A stretch of DNA of 64,000 bases from Melioribacteraceae bacterium (lineage in GTDB: Bacteria; Bacteroidota; Ignavibacteria; Ignavibacteriales; Melioribacteraceae). Both the position numbers and the translations under genes were made by a program. The stretch is from assembly GCA_021647785.1 (NCBI GenBank), contig JAKIUC010000007.1:1-64000 (forward strand), read 5' to 3'. Position 1 is the stretch's first letter. Every line of letters begins with the position of its first letter. Positions 37,455 to 46,418 of this stretch are shown here, piece by piece. The notes under the pieces are model-generated. The model was not told where the DNA came from. It did no database searches and saw only the letters and a list, made by a program, of their open reading frames with translations.

Positions 37455-37498
37455 AAACATTTAACAAACGTCTAACAAACATTTAACAAATCTCTAAC
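37455..37498. promoter_or_regulatory. Two 22-bp tandem repeats upstream of the Fic gene
   Basis: AAACATTTAACAAACGTCTAAC is followed directly by a copy with 20 of 22 bases the same; a third partial unit (AAACAGTTTA) follows. Shorter TTTAACAAA elements also occur near 37393. The array lies in the 318-bp gap between the Fic and acetyltransferase genes. It looks like a cluster of protein-binding sites, possibly for the winged-helix part of the Fic protein itself. Confidence 0.55.
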
Positions 37499-37668
37499 AA
37501 ACAGTTTATCAATATTCTAATTCTTAGTAACTTCAAATTCATTTTAATTACCCACTTTAAAGAAATTAAAGATTTAATAGAATGTAGAATTGCGAAAACT
37601 ATAGAAGTTGAAAATTATTCATTCTCTAAAATAGCATTTAGATTATTTAGACCACTCTGTAAATCCTC

Positions 37669-38187
37669 CTATCCCACCTCCAAAATGTAAATATTGGTTT
37701 TCTCTAAACTCAGCTCTAATACAAACCCAAACATCTCCATTAGTTTAATAGATTTTATGTTTTTGGGGTCAACCTCACCTTCAATTATGGTTAGTTTCAT
37801 TTCCACAAAAGCAAACTTTATAACTTCTGCTATCACTTCTTTCATTACTCCAGTACCTTGAAATTTTGGAAGTAGCTCAAAACCAATCTCAGCTTTTGTT
37901 TCATCTTCTGATATTTGCCAAAGTGTTATTGTTCCAATAATTTCTGAATTGTTTTTTGGAAAAATTCCCCAATAGATTAACTCGTTTCGTTTAATACATT
38001 CATTTATCTTTTCTATAAAAGCCAAGCCATCACTGATTGTTTTCGCTAATGGTCTATCAAGATATTTTGCAACCTCTTTGTTAGAACGTATTTCAAATAT
38101 TTTTTCGGCATCACTTTTCTTAAACTGCCGAAGTTCAAATCTATTTGTTTTCAATTCTGGAAATGGTTTGAAGTTTATTCTATTCAT
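37669..38187 (-). CDS. GNAT acetyltransferase (RimJ/RimL type)
   Basis: The 172-residue protein begins with TNRFELRQFKKSDAEKIFEIRSN, the usual N-terminal strand-helix of RimJ/RimL acetyltransferases. It has the acetyl-CoA loop region LPKFQGTGVMKEVIAEVIKFAF (Q/RxxGxG/A type) and the late motif NIKSIKLMEMFGF. The acceptor could be a ribosomal protein N-terminus, an antibiotic or a small molecule and cannot be told from sequence. It lies 12 bp downstream of dctM in the same direction, so it is probably the last gene of that operon. Confidence 0.83.
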   Translation of the reverse strand: MNRINFKPFPELKTNRFELRQFKKSDAEKIFEIRSNKEVAKYLDRPLAKTISDGLAFIEKINECIKRNELIYWGIFPKNNSEIIGTITLWQISEDETKAEIGFELLPKFQGTGVMKEVIAEVIKFAFVEMKLTIIEGEVDPKNIKSIKLMEMFGFVLELSLEKTNIYILEVG

Positions 38188-38199
38188 AAATATTCTCCT

Positions 38200-39516
38200 T
38201 TAGTAACCAAGCACTGATGGTAGCCAAAGCACTAATTCCGGATAAAGAATTAATAGTGTTAATCCGACCAACTGAATTGCCACATAGGGCAATACCCCTT
38301 TGTAAATGTGTTTAGTTGTAACCCCTTCGGGTGCAACACCTTTAAGAAAGAACAAGGCAAAGCCAAATGGCGGAGTTAAAAATGAGGTTTGCAAATTAAC
38401 AGCAATAAGAACTCCAATCCAGAGTAGGTCAATACCAAGGTGAACAAAAATAGGAGCAACAACAGGAACAATTATAAATGTAATTTCTATGAAGTCTATA
38501 AAAAAGCCAGCAATAAATATTATCAGCATAACTATTATAAGAAAGTGATGCGACTCAACACTATTGCTTATAATTAAATTTGTTAAAACAATATCTCCTC
38601 CCATTCCTCTAAAAACAAGACCAAAGGCAGCAGCACCAACGAGAATCATAAAAGTCATACTGGTTAAAGTCATTGTTCGCATCATTACATCGTCCAGAAT
38701 TTTTTTGTTGAACTTACCCCTAACAACTGTAAGCATAGTTGCACCAAATGCACCCACAGCTGCTGCTTCCGTAGGCGAAGCAATTCCGGCAAAGATGGAG
38801 CCAAGCACAGCAGTTATTAAAAAGAAGGGTGCAATAAACGCTATTAGTATTTTCTTGAACTTATTCGATTTTTTGAATTCTAATAAATCCTCCTTTGGCA
38901 TTGATGGTGCGAGTTTTGGTTTTACAATTGCAATTATTATCAGCCAAGTTAAGTAGAGAAAGACCAAAAGAAATCCGGGAATAACCGCGCCAATAAAGAG
39001 TTCACCAACTGAAATATTTAAAACACTGCCAAGTAAAACAAGTACTATGCTCGGCGGAATTATTTGTCCGAGCGTTCCTGAAGCAGAAATAATTCCTGTT
39101 GCAACTTCCGGACTGTATCCTTTTTTTAACATTGTGGGAAGTGTTAACACTCCCATAGTTACAACGGTTGCTCCAACAATTCCAGTAGCAGCGGCAAGTA
39201 ATGCTCCAACAATTAAAACAGATATTGCAATACCTCCACGCAATTTGCCAAAAAGAAGTGCCATCGTTTCAAGAAGTTCTTCCGCTAATCCGGATTTTTC
39301 AAACATTACTCCCATATATATAAAGAGTGGAACTGCTAGGAGAATAAAGTTATTCATAACTCCCCATATACGCATTGGGAGAAGATTGAAAAAATTTAAT
39401 CCAAATGTAAAGAGTCCGAAAATTAATGAAACTCCGCCAAGAGTAAAGGCAACAGGGAAGCCAGCCATTAGCATTAACAGAACTACTCCGAAAAACATTA
39501 ATGGTAAATATTCCAT
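38200..39516 (-). CDS. dctM: TRAP transporter large permease (DctM)
   Basis: The 438-residue protein has about 12 hydrophobic segments and the DctM family signatures LLAAATGIVGATVVTMGVLTLPTML, ASGTLGQIIPPSIVLVLLG and GSIFAGIASPTEAAAVGAFGA. It is the ion-coupled channel subunit of a tripartite periplasmic transporter for organic acids. It overlaps the small-permease gene by one base. No DctP binding protein gene occurs in the window, so the substrate and the third subunit are unknown. Confidence 0.93.
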   Translation of the reverse strand: MEYLPLMFFGVVLLMLMAGFPVAFTLGGVSLIFGLFTFGLNFFNLLPMRIWGVMNNFILLAVPLFIYMGVMFEKSGLAEELLETMALLFGKLRGGIAISVLIVGALLAAATGIVGATVVTMGVLTLPTMLKKGYSPEVATGIISASGTLGQIIPPSIVLVLLGSVLNISVGELFIGAVIPGFLLVFLYLTWLIIIAIVKPKLAPSMPKEDLLEFKKSNKFKKILIAFIAPFFLITAVLGSIFAGIASPTEAAAVGAFGATMLTVVRGKFNKKILDDVMMRTMTLTSMTFMILVGAAAFGLVFRGMGGDIVLTNLIISNSVESHHFLIIVMLIIFIAGFFIDFIEITFIIVPVVAPIFVHLGIDLLWIGVLIAVNLQTSFLTPPFGFALFFLKGVAPEGVTTKHIYKGVLPYVAIQLVGLTLLILYPELVLWLPSVLGY

Positions 39517-40043
39517 TAGCTTGTTTTCTCCTTACCATTTTTAATTTCAAGAATTGATTTAAATAGTAAAGAAAAACTTTGCAATAATAGAAGTGTAAAA
39601 GAGATGGGAATAAATGCTTTTAAAATATAACGAGCTGGCAGTCCACCTGGGTCAGGGGATGATTCATTTAGAGCAAACGAATTAAGAACATAGTTATGTG
39701 ATGCGTATATAATTAAAAGTGTAAATGGAATTAAAAAGACAATTGTACCAGCAATATTTAGCCATGCTTTTTGTTTAACACCAAACTTAGAATAAAACAA
39801 ATCAACACGAACATGGTTATCATTCTGAAGTGTAAACGCAGCACCCATCAAGAAAAGAATTGCAAACAAATGCCATTCCAATTCCTGAATAGCAACACTA
39901 GACTCATTAAAAACATATCGGGTAACAACATCAAAAACAACAACCAGCACAAGAGCCGTTGTTAACCACGATGTATATTTCCCAATGGTGGCATTAGTTT
40001 TATCAATAAACTCAACATATCTATTTAGAAATTTCATTTTCAC
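39516..40043 (-). CDS. dctQ: TRAP transporter small permease (DctQ)
   Basis: The 175-residue protein has four hydrophobic helices and the DctQ pattern VVTRYVFNESSVAIQELEWHLFAILFLMGAAFTL followed by HVRVDLFYSK. It pairs with DctM encoded next. The frame can start at GTG 40043 or ATG 40037; either start lies inside the end of the upstream DUF4175 gene, a 17-23 bp overlap that implies translational coupling. The C-terminus ends with a basic tail. Confidence 0.88.
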   Translation of the reverse strand: MKMKFLNRYVEFIDKTNATIGKYTSWLTTALVLVVVFDVVTRYVFNESSVAIQELEWHLFAILFLMGAAFTLQNDNHVRVDLFYSKFGVKQKAWLNIAGTIVFLIPFTLLIIYASHNYVLNSFALNESSPDPGGLPARYILKAFIPISFTLLLLQSFSLLFKSILEIKNGKEKTS

Positions 40044-43000
40044 TTTCTAATATTTCATAATACTTTCTAATTAGATCTTCGTAATCTTTAGAATATCCTT
40101 CATTAATAATTTTTAACAGTTCATCTTTTATTTTATCCTTTTCAGAATTTAGCTTTAACTCGCCCGGTGATTTTCTTACAAAATTATTTGAGCTGCTCGA
40201 TTCTCTGTTTTTCTCGAAATCCCTTTCGTTTATTGACCTTTGTGCATCTAAAAGTTTTGATAATATATTTTTCTGACTCTGAATAAGATCATCATCAATT
40301 TTTTCTGTATTCATATTTGTGATTACTTCTCTCATCTCCTCAAGAATTTTTTCCAAATTTGATGTGAGTGTTTTTGATTCACCCCTCTCTTTACTCTCTT
40401 TGTTTAATTGCTCTAAAGATTTCCTAATCATCTCCTGCTGCTGCGATAACCTTTGCAGTCCTGCTTGCTGCTGCGGGGTTAACCTGCCACCTTGCTTTAA
40501 CTGTTGCGTTAATTTGTTAAGCCCCATCTGCTGTTGAGACATCTTCTGCATTTGCTGCATCATAGACATCATTCCACCACCAGAACCACCACTCATCATT
40601 TGCTCCATATTTCCTTTCATCATTGAGGCTGCTTCGTTTAAGTATTTCATAGCTCCCGTTTGCCCCTGCATTGCCATATTACTATTTCTATTCTGCATTG
40701 CCTGCATGGCTTTGTTCATTTCCATACGGGCATTGCCAAGTGCCTTACCCATTTCCGGAGTAATTGCAAAAGTTTTTTGAGATAAGTCTGATAGTTGCCT
40801 AAGTGTCTTATCTAACCCATCCGAGATTTTTTGCTGTGCTTGAATGTTCTCCATAAACTGATTTGAATTTGGATTACTTTTCTCAGTCTTGTTTTTCAAA
40901 GCCTCTTCATCCTTCGATAGGGAAATTAAGTTTTCAATCCCTTTCATCATTTCAAAGAGTACTTGCATTTGGTTTTGCTGCTGCATTTGCTGCTGCATCT
41001 GCATCATTTGGTTTTTCATCTGTTCCATATTTTGAGACATCTGCTGCATCTGTTCCATTGCATCCATCTTCATCTCTTCTTGCAGCATCTCCTTCATCTT
41101 TTCTGATAGCTCCTCATTTTTTTGAGCATCCATCTCTTTCTGCAGTTTATCCATTGTATCATTGGGCATCTCTTTAAACTCACTCATTTTTTCTTGGAGT
41201 TTATTCATCTCCTCTTTAAGCTGCTCAAGTTGTTTTGATATCTCCTCTTCCTTTTTTGCTAAATCATTTTTCTCCGATTCATTTGAAATATCACTTTTCT
41301 CAGTTTTATTTTTTAGTTCATCAATCTTTTCTTGAAGTTCCTCCGTTCTCTTAATAACTTCATCCATTTTTTGCTCAACCTGAATTCGTTTTAATAAATT
41401 AAGAGTTCGCTCAATACTTTTCTTGAACATCTCCTCATTAAACTTCATATCATCAAGCGATTGCTGGGCTTTGTCACGATTCATCGATTGCATCTCTTGC
41501 TGTAACTTCTCCAAAGCACGTTTCATATCTTCACTATTCATTTCATCCATTAGTTTTTGGAGTTCATTATACTTTTGAAGTGTCTCTTTCGATAGAAGAT
41601 TGTTATCGTCTAAATTCTTTTTTGCATCATTTAGTTTTTTTTGAGTCTCTTTAATTTTATTTTGTAATTTCTCAAATCGTTCTGCGGTCTCCTCTATTTT
41701 CTTCTTTTCATCCCAAGTAATTTCTTTATCATCCTTCTTTAATTCGTTGCTCAAATTTTTCATATCCTCTTTAAGTTTTTCAGCTTCTTTTAAAGTCTCC
41801 TCTAAGTCAAGCTCTACTTGGTCTTGAGCAATATCCGCACTCTTAAATAATTCTTCCATTGTTGGAACACGGAGTTGAAATGTTTTTGATTTTGCAGATT
41901 TCGGACCGCTAACATAGTCGTTATCAAAAACTTCAAAATAGAATGTAACAATATCCCCAGCAGCTAACATTAGCTTGGATGTTTCCCAGATAAAAAACAA
42001 TTCCTGATTTACATTATTGTTGTCGATAGAAATTGATTCTGATGAATACTCCTCAGCAGGTATGCCGAAACTTGTGAAAGAAAGTCGATGTTTTAAAAGC
42101 AATTTACTAAATCCAAAATCGTCACCTATTTTAATTTGTGTATTTATTAATTCAGATTTTGTAAGTGTAACATCTCCCTCTGGCTTTTCTATCTCAATGG
42201 TTGGATAATTATCAACTATTGTTTTAATTCTGTATTCAATTGGGTAAGCATTTTTATTCTTGTTTGTATCAACTATTGAAATTCGATATTTATCATTCTT
42301 TGTAATTGTAAAATTAGTTACTCCTTTCTTACCATTAATCTGTAAACGATTCAATGTGCTATTATTAAAAACCACAACTCCTTTTTCTAAATATTTATTT
42401 GATGAAATATTTAGCTCAACCTTACTCCCCAATAGTGCAGTGATATTTCCATTCTCCTTTTGGATGGTTGTTTCTAATCCAGAGTACTTTGGAGGAATAA
42501 TTTTTAATTGGAGTTGACTAATTATTGGTCTATTAATTACTCTAATCTCAAACTGTTCACTGTCAATACCATTAGCAGTAGCATAAAATATTGTGCTTGT
42601 TTTTATTGAGTTAATCTGATAATTAAAAACATTATTTGTATCCGGGTACAATGTTCGCCCTGTAAAGACTTGGTTTTCTCTATCTTTTATCAGAAGTGTA
42701 ACTTCATTTGGTTTCTCACCAATTGTTACAATTTTAATTTTTACATTTTCACCCTTTGTTACAGTGATGTTTTGCGGCTCAATATAAAATTGAATTTTTG
42801 CAGGTATCTTGAATTCAATATCATAATTTAGTATTCGATGAGCAGAGACTCTCAACCCAGCAAATGCAGCAAACAAAGCAGTGCTGAATAAGATAGCTGC
42901 TGCGAGAGCTAACATATGAGTTTTTAATCTATCAAATGATGCTGTTAAATTAAAATCAACTGATTTAGTCTTTTCAATTTCTGATAAAATTGCAGCATCC

Positions 43001-43392
43001 GCTAAATTGCTATTTATTTTATCAGACTCACTTTCATACAATTGAATTACATTTAAAAGTTTATCTTTTATATCTGGAAAACGATTTCCAACCAACTTAG
43101 CAAGTTCAAAAATCTCTTTGCTGGTAAAGGGTTTAATAAGTTTAATTATCGGGAGAAGTAAAAAATATAAGCCCAAAAGAATTGTAGAAACAATTCCTGC
43201 AAAAAAGAGAATTGTTCTCTCTTCAACAGAATTAAAGCCAAAATATTCTGTTAGACTTATAATTAAATTAATAAGCAAAACGAGAACAACAAAAAGACTT
43301 AAACCCTTTAATAAATCAATAAGTTTTATTTTTCTATTAAGTCTATTTAATCGAGCTTTTACTTCTAATATTTTTTTTTCTGTTATATTCAA
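40021..43392 (-). CDS. DUF4175-like large membrane-anchored coiled-coil protein
   Basis: The protein has 1123 residues. Two or three membrane helices near the start (about 25-90) and another near 155-175 precede Ig-like, beta-rich segments (about 190-480). A very long coiled coil rich in Lys, Glu, Gln and Met follows (about 500-1050), including a Gln/Met-rich stretch and a Gly/Met patch (GGSGGGMMSMM). This matches DUF4175 proteins of Bacteroidota, whose function is unknown. They often lie in MoxR/VWA-type operons with DUF4159 proteins, and a DUF4159 gene lies directly upstream, six bases away. The Gln/Met repeats are of low complexity and show no sign of frameshift. Confidence 0.8.
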   Translation of the reverse strand: MNITEKKILEVKARLNRLNRKIKLIDLLKGLSLFVVLVLLINLIISLTEYFGFNSVEERTILFFAGIVSTILLGLYFLLLPIIKLIKPFTSKEIFELAKLVGNRFPDIKDKLLNVIQLYESESDKINSNLADAAILSEIEKTKSVDFNLTASFDRLKTHMLALAAAILFSTALFAAFAGLRVSAHRILNYDIEFKIPAKIQFYIEPQNITVTKGENVKIKIVTIGEKPNEVTLLIKDRENQVFTGRTLYPDTNNVFNYQINSIKTSTIFYATANGIDSEQFEIRVINRPIISQLQLKIIPPKYSGLETTIQKENGNITALLGSKVELNISSNKYLEKGVVVFNNSTLNRLQINGKKGVTNFTITKNDKYRISIVDTNKNKNAYPIEYRIKTIVDNYPTIEIEKPEGDVTLTKSELINTQIKIGDDFGFSKLLLKHRLSFTSFGIPAEEYSSESISIDNNNVNQELFFIWETSKLMLAAGDIVTFYFEVFDNDYVSGPKSAKSKTFQLRVPTMEELFKSADIAQDQVELDLEETLKEAEKLKEDMKNLSNELKKDDKEITWDEKKKIEETAERFEKLQNKIKETQKKLNDAKKNLDDNNLLSKETLQKYNELQKLMDEMNSEDMKRALEKLQQEMQSMNRDKAQQSLDDMKFNEEMFKKSIERTLNLLKRIQVEQKMDEVIKRTEELQEKIDELKNKTEKSDISNESEKNDLAKKEEEISKQLEQLKEEMNKLQEKMSEFKEMPNDTMDKLQKEMDAQKNEELSEKMKEMLQEEMKMDAMEQMQQMSQNMEQMKNQMMQMQQQMQQQNQMQVLFEMMKGIENLISLSKDEEALKNKTEKSNPNSNQFMENIQAQQKISDGLDKTLRQLSDLSQKTFAITPEMGKALGNARMEMNKAMQAMQNRNSNMAMQGQTGAMKYLNEAASMMKGNMEQMMSGGSGGGMMSMMQQMQKMSQQQMGLNKLTQQLKQGGRLTPQQQAGLQRLSQQQEMIRKSLEQLNKESKERGESKTLTSNLEKILEEMREVITNMNTEKIDDDLIQSQKNILSKLLDAQRSINERDFEKNRESSSSNNFVRKSPGELKLNSEKDKIKDELLKIINEGYSKDYEDLIRKYYEILESENEISK

Positions 43393-43398
43393 CTTAAA

Positions 43399-44067
43399 CT
43401 AATTTGTTAATGCGTAAATAATAATATTTGCTCCAAACTGTAAAGCCTCTAATCGTTTATTATCCGGATTGTTGTGTGCATTTTTATCCGCCCAGCCATC
43501 ACTCGGATTGCTTTCAAAAGTATAATATACTGCTAACCTTTTATCTATAAAAAGTCCAAAGCCTTGTGGCGGCTTGTTATTATGCTCATGTGTTTTAGGT
43601 GGTCCGTAATTAAAATCATACAGAGTATGATAAATTTCATGGTCAAAAGGTAGTTCAACAAATTCTTGATTACGAAAAACTTTTTTGAATTCTCGCCTAA
43701 TAGCATTGTTCATTCCGTAGTCGTCATCAACGTATATAAATCCGCCACGTTCAAGATATTTTCTAATTCTGATAACTTCGCTCTCTGAAAAAACAATATT
43801 TCCATGCCCTGTAATAAATAAAAATGGATAATTAAAAATATCGTCGCTCGAAATTTCAACAAAAACATATTGGGGATTTACTTTAATAGTTGTCTCTTTA
43901 TTAATAAACTTCAATAAATTTATCTCCGCAGATGGGTCGTTATACCAATCGCCGCCGCCGCTATATTTTAATCGGGCAATTTGAAATTCAGGCTTCGCCT
44001 GGGAAAACAAATCAGCAAAAAGAAAAAGGGCAATAAATAATATTATTTTAATTCTATTTTTTTTCAT
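43399..44067 (-). CDS. DUF4159-domain secreted protein
   Basis: The 222-residue protein has a signal peptide ending LFSQA (near 25) and then a DUF4159 domain: FQIARLKYSGGGDWYNDPSAE, PFLFITGHGNIVFSESE, RKYLERGGFIYVDDDYG and FDHEIYHTLYDF. The fold resembles class I glutamine amidotransferases but lacks a catalytic Cys. It is probably periplasmic. Its ATG overlaps the pdxB stop, and it leads into the DUF4175 gene, the usual pair for these two families. No biochemical role is known. Confidence 0.85.
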   Translation of the reverse strand: MKKNRIKIILFIALFLFADLFSQAKPEFQIARLKYSGGGDWYNDPSAEINLLKFINKETTIKVNPQYVFVEISSDDIFNYPFLFITGHGNIVFSESEVIRIRKYLERGGFIYVDDDYGMNNAIRREFKKVFRNQEFVELPFDHEIYHTLYDFNYGPPKTHEHNNKPPQGFGLFIDKRLAVYYTFESNPSDGWADKNAHNNPDNKRLEALQFGANIIIYALTN

Positions 44068-45200
44068 TACACTTTTACTCTTAATATCTTCAATAAGTCT
44101 CTAAACTTCTCATTGTTAGAATTTAGTAGAACTTCAAAATTACTTAACTCTCTTCTTATTTTGTAATTCTTCCTAAGTGAATCAAATTGTTCTATTTTCT
44201 TATCTATTGGTAAATCCAATCCTTGTCGCATAAGTTCATCATCCTCAATGATGTTATAAGATTTATTAAATATTTTCAACAACAATTCTTCTACTCTCTC
44301 TTTTCCGCTGCATTCAATTCTGTTATCAACAACCTCTGTAAGTTTTGGTTTCCAATTTGGATTAATACCCAAATGTTTTGACAAAGCATTATAAATCATT
44401 ACAGTTCCGTTAACTTTGCCTTCGTAAGAGTATCCTGCAATATGCGGAGTGCCAATGTTAACAAGCCTTAATAATTCCGAATCGTAATTTGGTTCTGTCT
44501 CCCAAACGTCTATAACTGAATGAATATTATTTTTGCTTTCCAATCTCTTTTTTAGAACTGCATTGCTAACCACCGGACCACGTGATGAATTAATTAAAAT
44601 AACATCTTCTTTTATTAGATTTATATTTTCCTTATTTAAGAGATGTACAGTTTTATCAATTCCACTTTTGTTTAATGGTACATGGAAGGTAACAACATCA
44701 CACTTTAATGCTTCTTCAAGAGTAGAGAAGCGCCTCTCGTTTGTTGTTCGCTGAAGTGGCGGGTCATTAACAACAACTCGCATTCCCAAAGCCTCTGCAA
44801 TGGCTGCAACTTTTCTGCCAATGTTTCCGTACCCCACAACACCTACGCTGAGGTTATTTAAATTGAATTTATATTTATTTGTAAAATAAGTAAGGGCAGA
44901 AAAAACATACTCGGCAACCGAATATGAATTACATCCGGCAGCACTTGAAAAAGCAATCTCCTTCTTTTCTAAATAATTTTGATTGATGTGATCTGTGCCG
45001 ATAGTTGCTGTTCCAACAAATTTTATAGACGAGTTATCGAGCAACTCTTCATTTACTTTTGTAATTGATCTAACAATTAGTGCATCAGCGTTTTTGCAAA
45101 CAGAAGCATTTATCTCTCTTCCATTGTGCAATTCTACTTTGCCAAAATTCTCGAAAGCCTCTCTACCAAAGGGAATATTTTCATCTACTATTATTTTCAT
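44067..45200 (-). CDS. pdxB: 4-phosphoerythronate dehydrogenase (PdxB-like)
   Basis: The 377-residue D-2-hydroxyacid dehydrogenase starts MKIIVDENIP, the usual PdxB start. It has FVGTATIGTDHIN (61-73), the Rossmann motif GVVGYGNIGRK (120-130), SSRGPVV and the late catalytic-His region GTPHIAGYSYEGKVNGT. It oxidises 4-phospho-D-erythronate in the DXP-dependent route to pyridoxal phosphate. Vitamin B6 supply would serve PLP enzymes such as the one at 11 kb, but there is no direct link. It overlaps the rhomboid gene by four bases and the DUF4159 gene by one. Confidence 0.87.
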   Translation of the reverse strand: MKIIVDENIPFGREAFENFGKVELHNGREINASVCKNADALIVRSITKVNEELLDNSSIKFVGTATIGTDHINQNYLEKKEIAFSSAAGCNSYSVAEYVFSALTYFTNKYKFNLNNLSVGVVGYGNIGRKVAAIAEALGMRVVVNDPPLQRTTNERRFSTLEEALKCDVVTFHVPLNKSGIDKTVHLLNKENINLIKEDVILINSSRGPVVSNAVLKKRLESKNNIHSVIDVWETEPNYDSELLRLVNIGTPHIAGYSYEGKVNGTVMIYNALSKHLGINPNWKPKLTEVVDNRIECSGKERVEELLLKIFNKSYNIIEDDELMRQGLDLPIDKKIEQFDSLRKNYKIRRELSNFEVLLNSNNEKFRDLLKILRVKV

Positions 45201-45859
45201 TTCAAATCGTCCTGCTCAAACGGATTACCTTTTTTATAAGAGATTTTTAAATTCCTAACATCCTCTTCCAATTCTTCATCTTCCCAATCATACTTTTTGA
45301 ATGGGTCTTTTTTTCTGTAAAATATTGCTAAAACCAATCCTGTTAAAAATCCAAAAAGATGTGACTCCCACGAAACACCCTCTTTTGTTGGAAAAATTCC
45401 TATAACCATTCCACCATATAAAAAAGATGTAAGTAACGATAATGTTATTGCCCTTCTATCTTTCTTAATTATTCCACTAAAAAAAAGGAATGATGCCAAA
45501 CCATAAACTATTCCGCTTGCTCCAATATGGTAGCTTTCTCTTGCAAAAAGCCAAACCAAAAAATTTGTGAATAAATAAATAATTGGAATTGCACTTTTTG
45601 AACTCTCAGGGTAAAAGTAATAAATGGATGTTCCCAAAACTAAAAGCGGAATTGCGTTAGAAAACAAATGCTTAATGTTTGAATGAATTAGAGGAGCTGT
45701 AACTATTCCAACCAATCCTGATATTTCTCGTGGAAGAATTCCGAATTGAACAAAACTATAACCTGATAGGTATTTGGTTAATTCAATTATTAAAATTAAA
45801 AGAAGGAAGAGAGTTGGTAATTTAAGGCTATCTAGAAATTTCTTTCTCTCTTCTGTCAT
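45197..45859 (-). CDS. Rhomboid-family intramembrane serine protease
   Basis: The 220-residue protein has six predicted membrane helices. The catalytic Ser is in GASG (S115) and the His in SWESHLFGFLTG (H167). The HSNIKHLFSN stretch (59-68) supplies the conserved His and Asn of the oxyanion region, so the enzyme should be active. The C-terminal tail is charged and cytoplasmic. Substrates are unknown. It overlaps pdxB by four bases and sits 27 bp after the SRPBCC gene in the same operon. Confidence 0.88.
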   Translation of the reverse strand: MTEERKKFLDSLKLPTLFLLLILIIELTKYLSGYSFVQFGILPREISGLVGIVTAPLIHSNIKHLFSNAIPLLVLGTSIYYFYPESSKSAIPIIYLFTNFLVWLFARESYHIGASGIVYGLASFLFFSGIIKKDRRAITLSLLTSFLYGGMVIGIFPTKEGVSWESHLFGFLTGLVLAIFYRKKDPFKKYDWEDEELEEDVRNLKISYKKGNPFEQDDLK

Positions 45860-45886
45860 AATTATATAGTAGTAAACTGTAGAATA

Positions 45887-46276
45887 TTATTGAAAATATT
45901 CCTTCATTGGAGTAAAGTAATTATCCTTCCATTCTTTGCGGTATTTTTTTCCATCACCTTCCGGAAGGTTTTCGTGAACAAATACTAATTTTGTTGACCC
46001 TTTTAAGTCTTCAAAATTTATTGTTATTGTAGAGTTTTCGCTATCTTCTGGAAATTCTGTTGTTCTCCAATCCATAATAATTTTTTTTGATAGAATCATT
46101 TGTTTTATTTCTCCCTCAACAAATCCATCCAAAGTGGAGAACTTACTTCCAACTTTTTTTTCAATTATTGCTTTTCCTTTTGAAAAAGTAGAATGTTTCT
46201 CACTATCAAACCAAGCTTGATATACAACTTTTGGCTCAACGGGGAGCGTTACAGATAGCTTTATATTATCAGACAT
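45887..46276 (-). CDS. SRPBCC/AHSA1-domain protein
   Basis: This 129-residue protein has a helix-grip fold of the Aha1/START type. It begins with SVTLPVEPKVVYQAWFDSEKHSTF, has the central GKAIIEKKVGSKFSTLDGFVEGE and ends with the long helix EYRKEWKDNYFTPM-like segment. Such proteins bind small hydrophobic ligands or act as co-chaperones. No specific role can be given. It is the first gene of a minus-strand run (SRPBCC, rhomboid, pdxB, DUF4159, DUF4175, dctQ, dctM, GNAT) with overlaps or gaps under 30 bp. Confidence 0.8.
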   Translation of the reverse strand: MSDNIKLSVTLPVEPKVVYQAWFDSEKHSTFSKGKAIIEKKVGSKFSTLDGFVEGEIKQMILSKKIIMDWRTTEFPEDSENSTITINFEDLKGSTKLVFVHENLPEGDGKKYRKEWKDNYFTPMKEYFQ

Positions 46277-46418
46277 ACAATTCTCCTATTTTTCAAACCA
46301 ATTTATCGAAACTCTATCTGCAAAGCAAACTTATGAAGTTTAAATAATTAAAATTAGACTTAAATATTTTCATCTTTATTCGATAATGTTGTATCTAATA
46401 AATTAAAAAAGAAATACT

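Noticed and set aside
39047-39544. 165-codon plus-strand frame opposite dctM
   Set aside because: It lies wholly opposite a clear permease gene; hydrophobic codons on one strand often open such antisense frames.
40863-41177. 104-codon plus-strand frame opposite the DUF4175 coiled coil
   Set aside because: It is antisense to low-complexity Glu/Lys/Gln codons and resembles no known protein.
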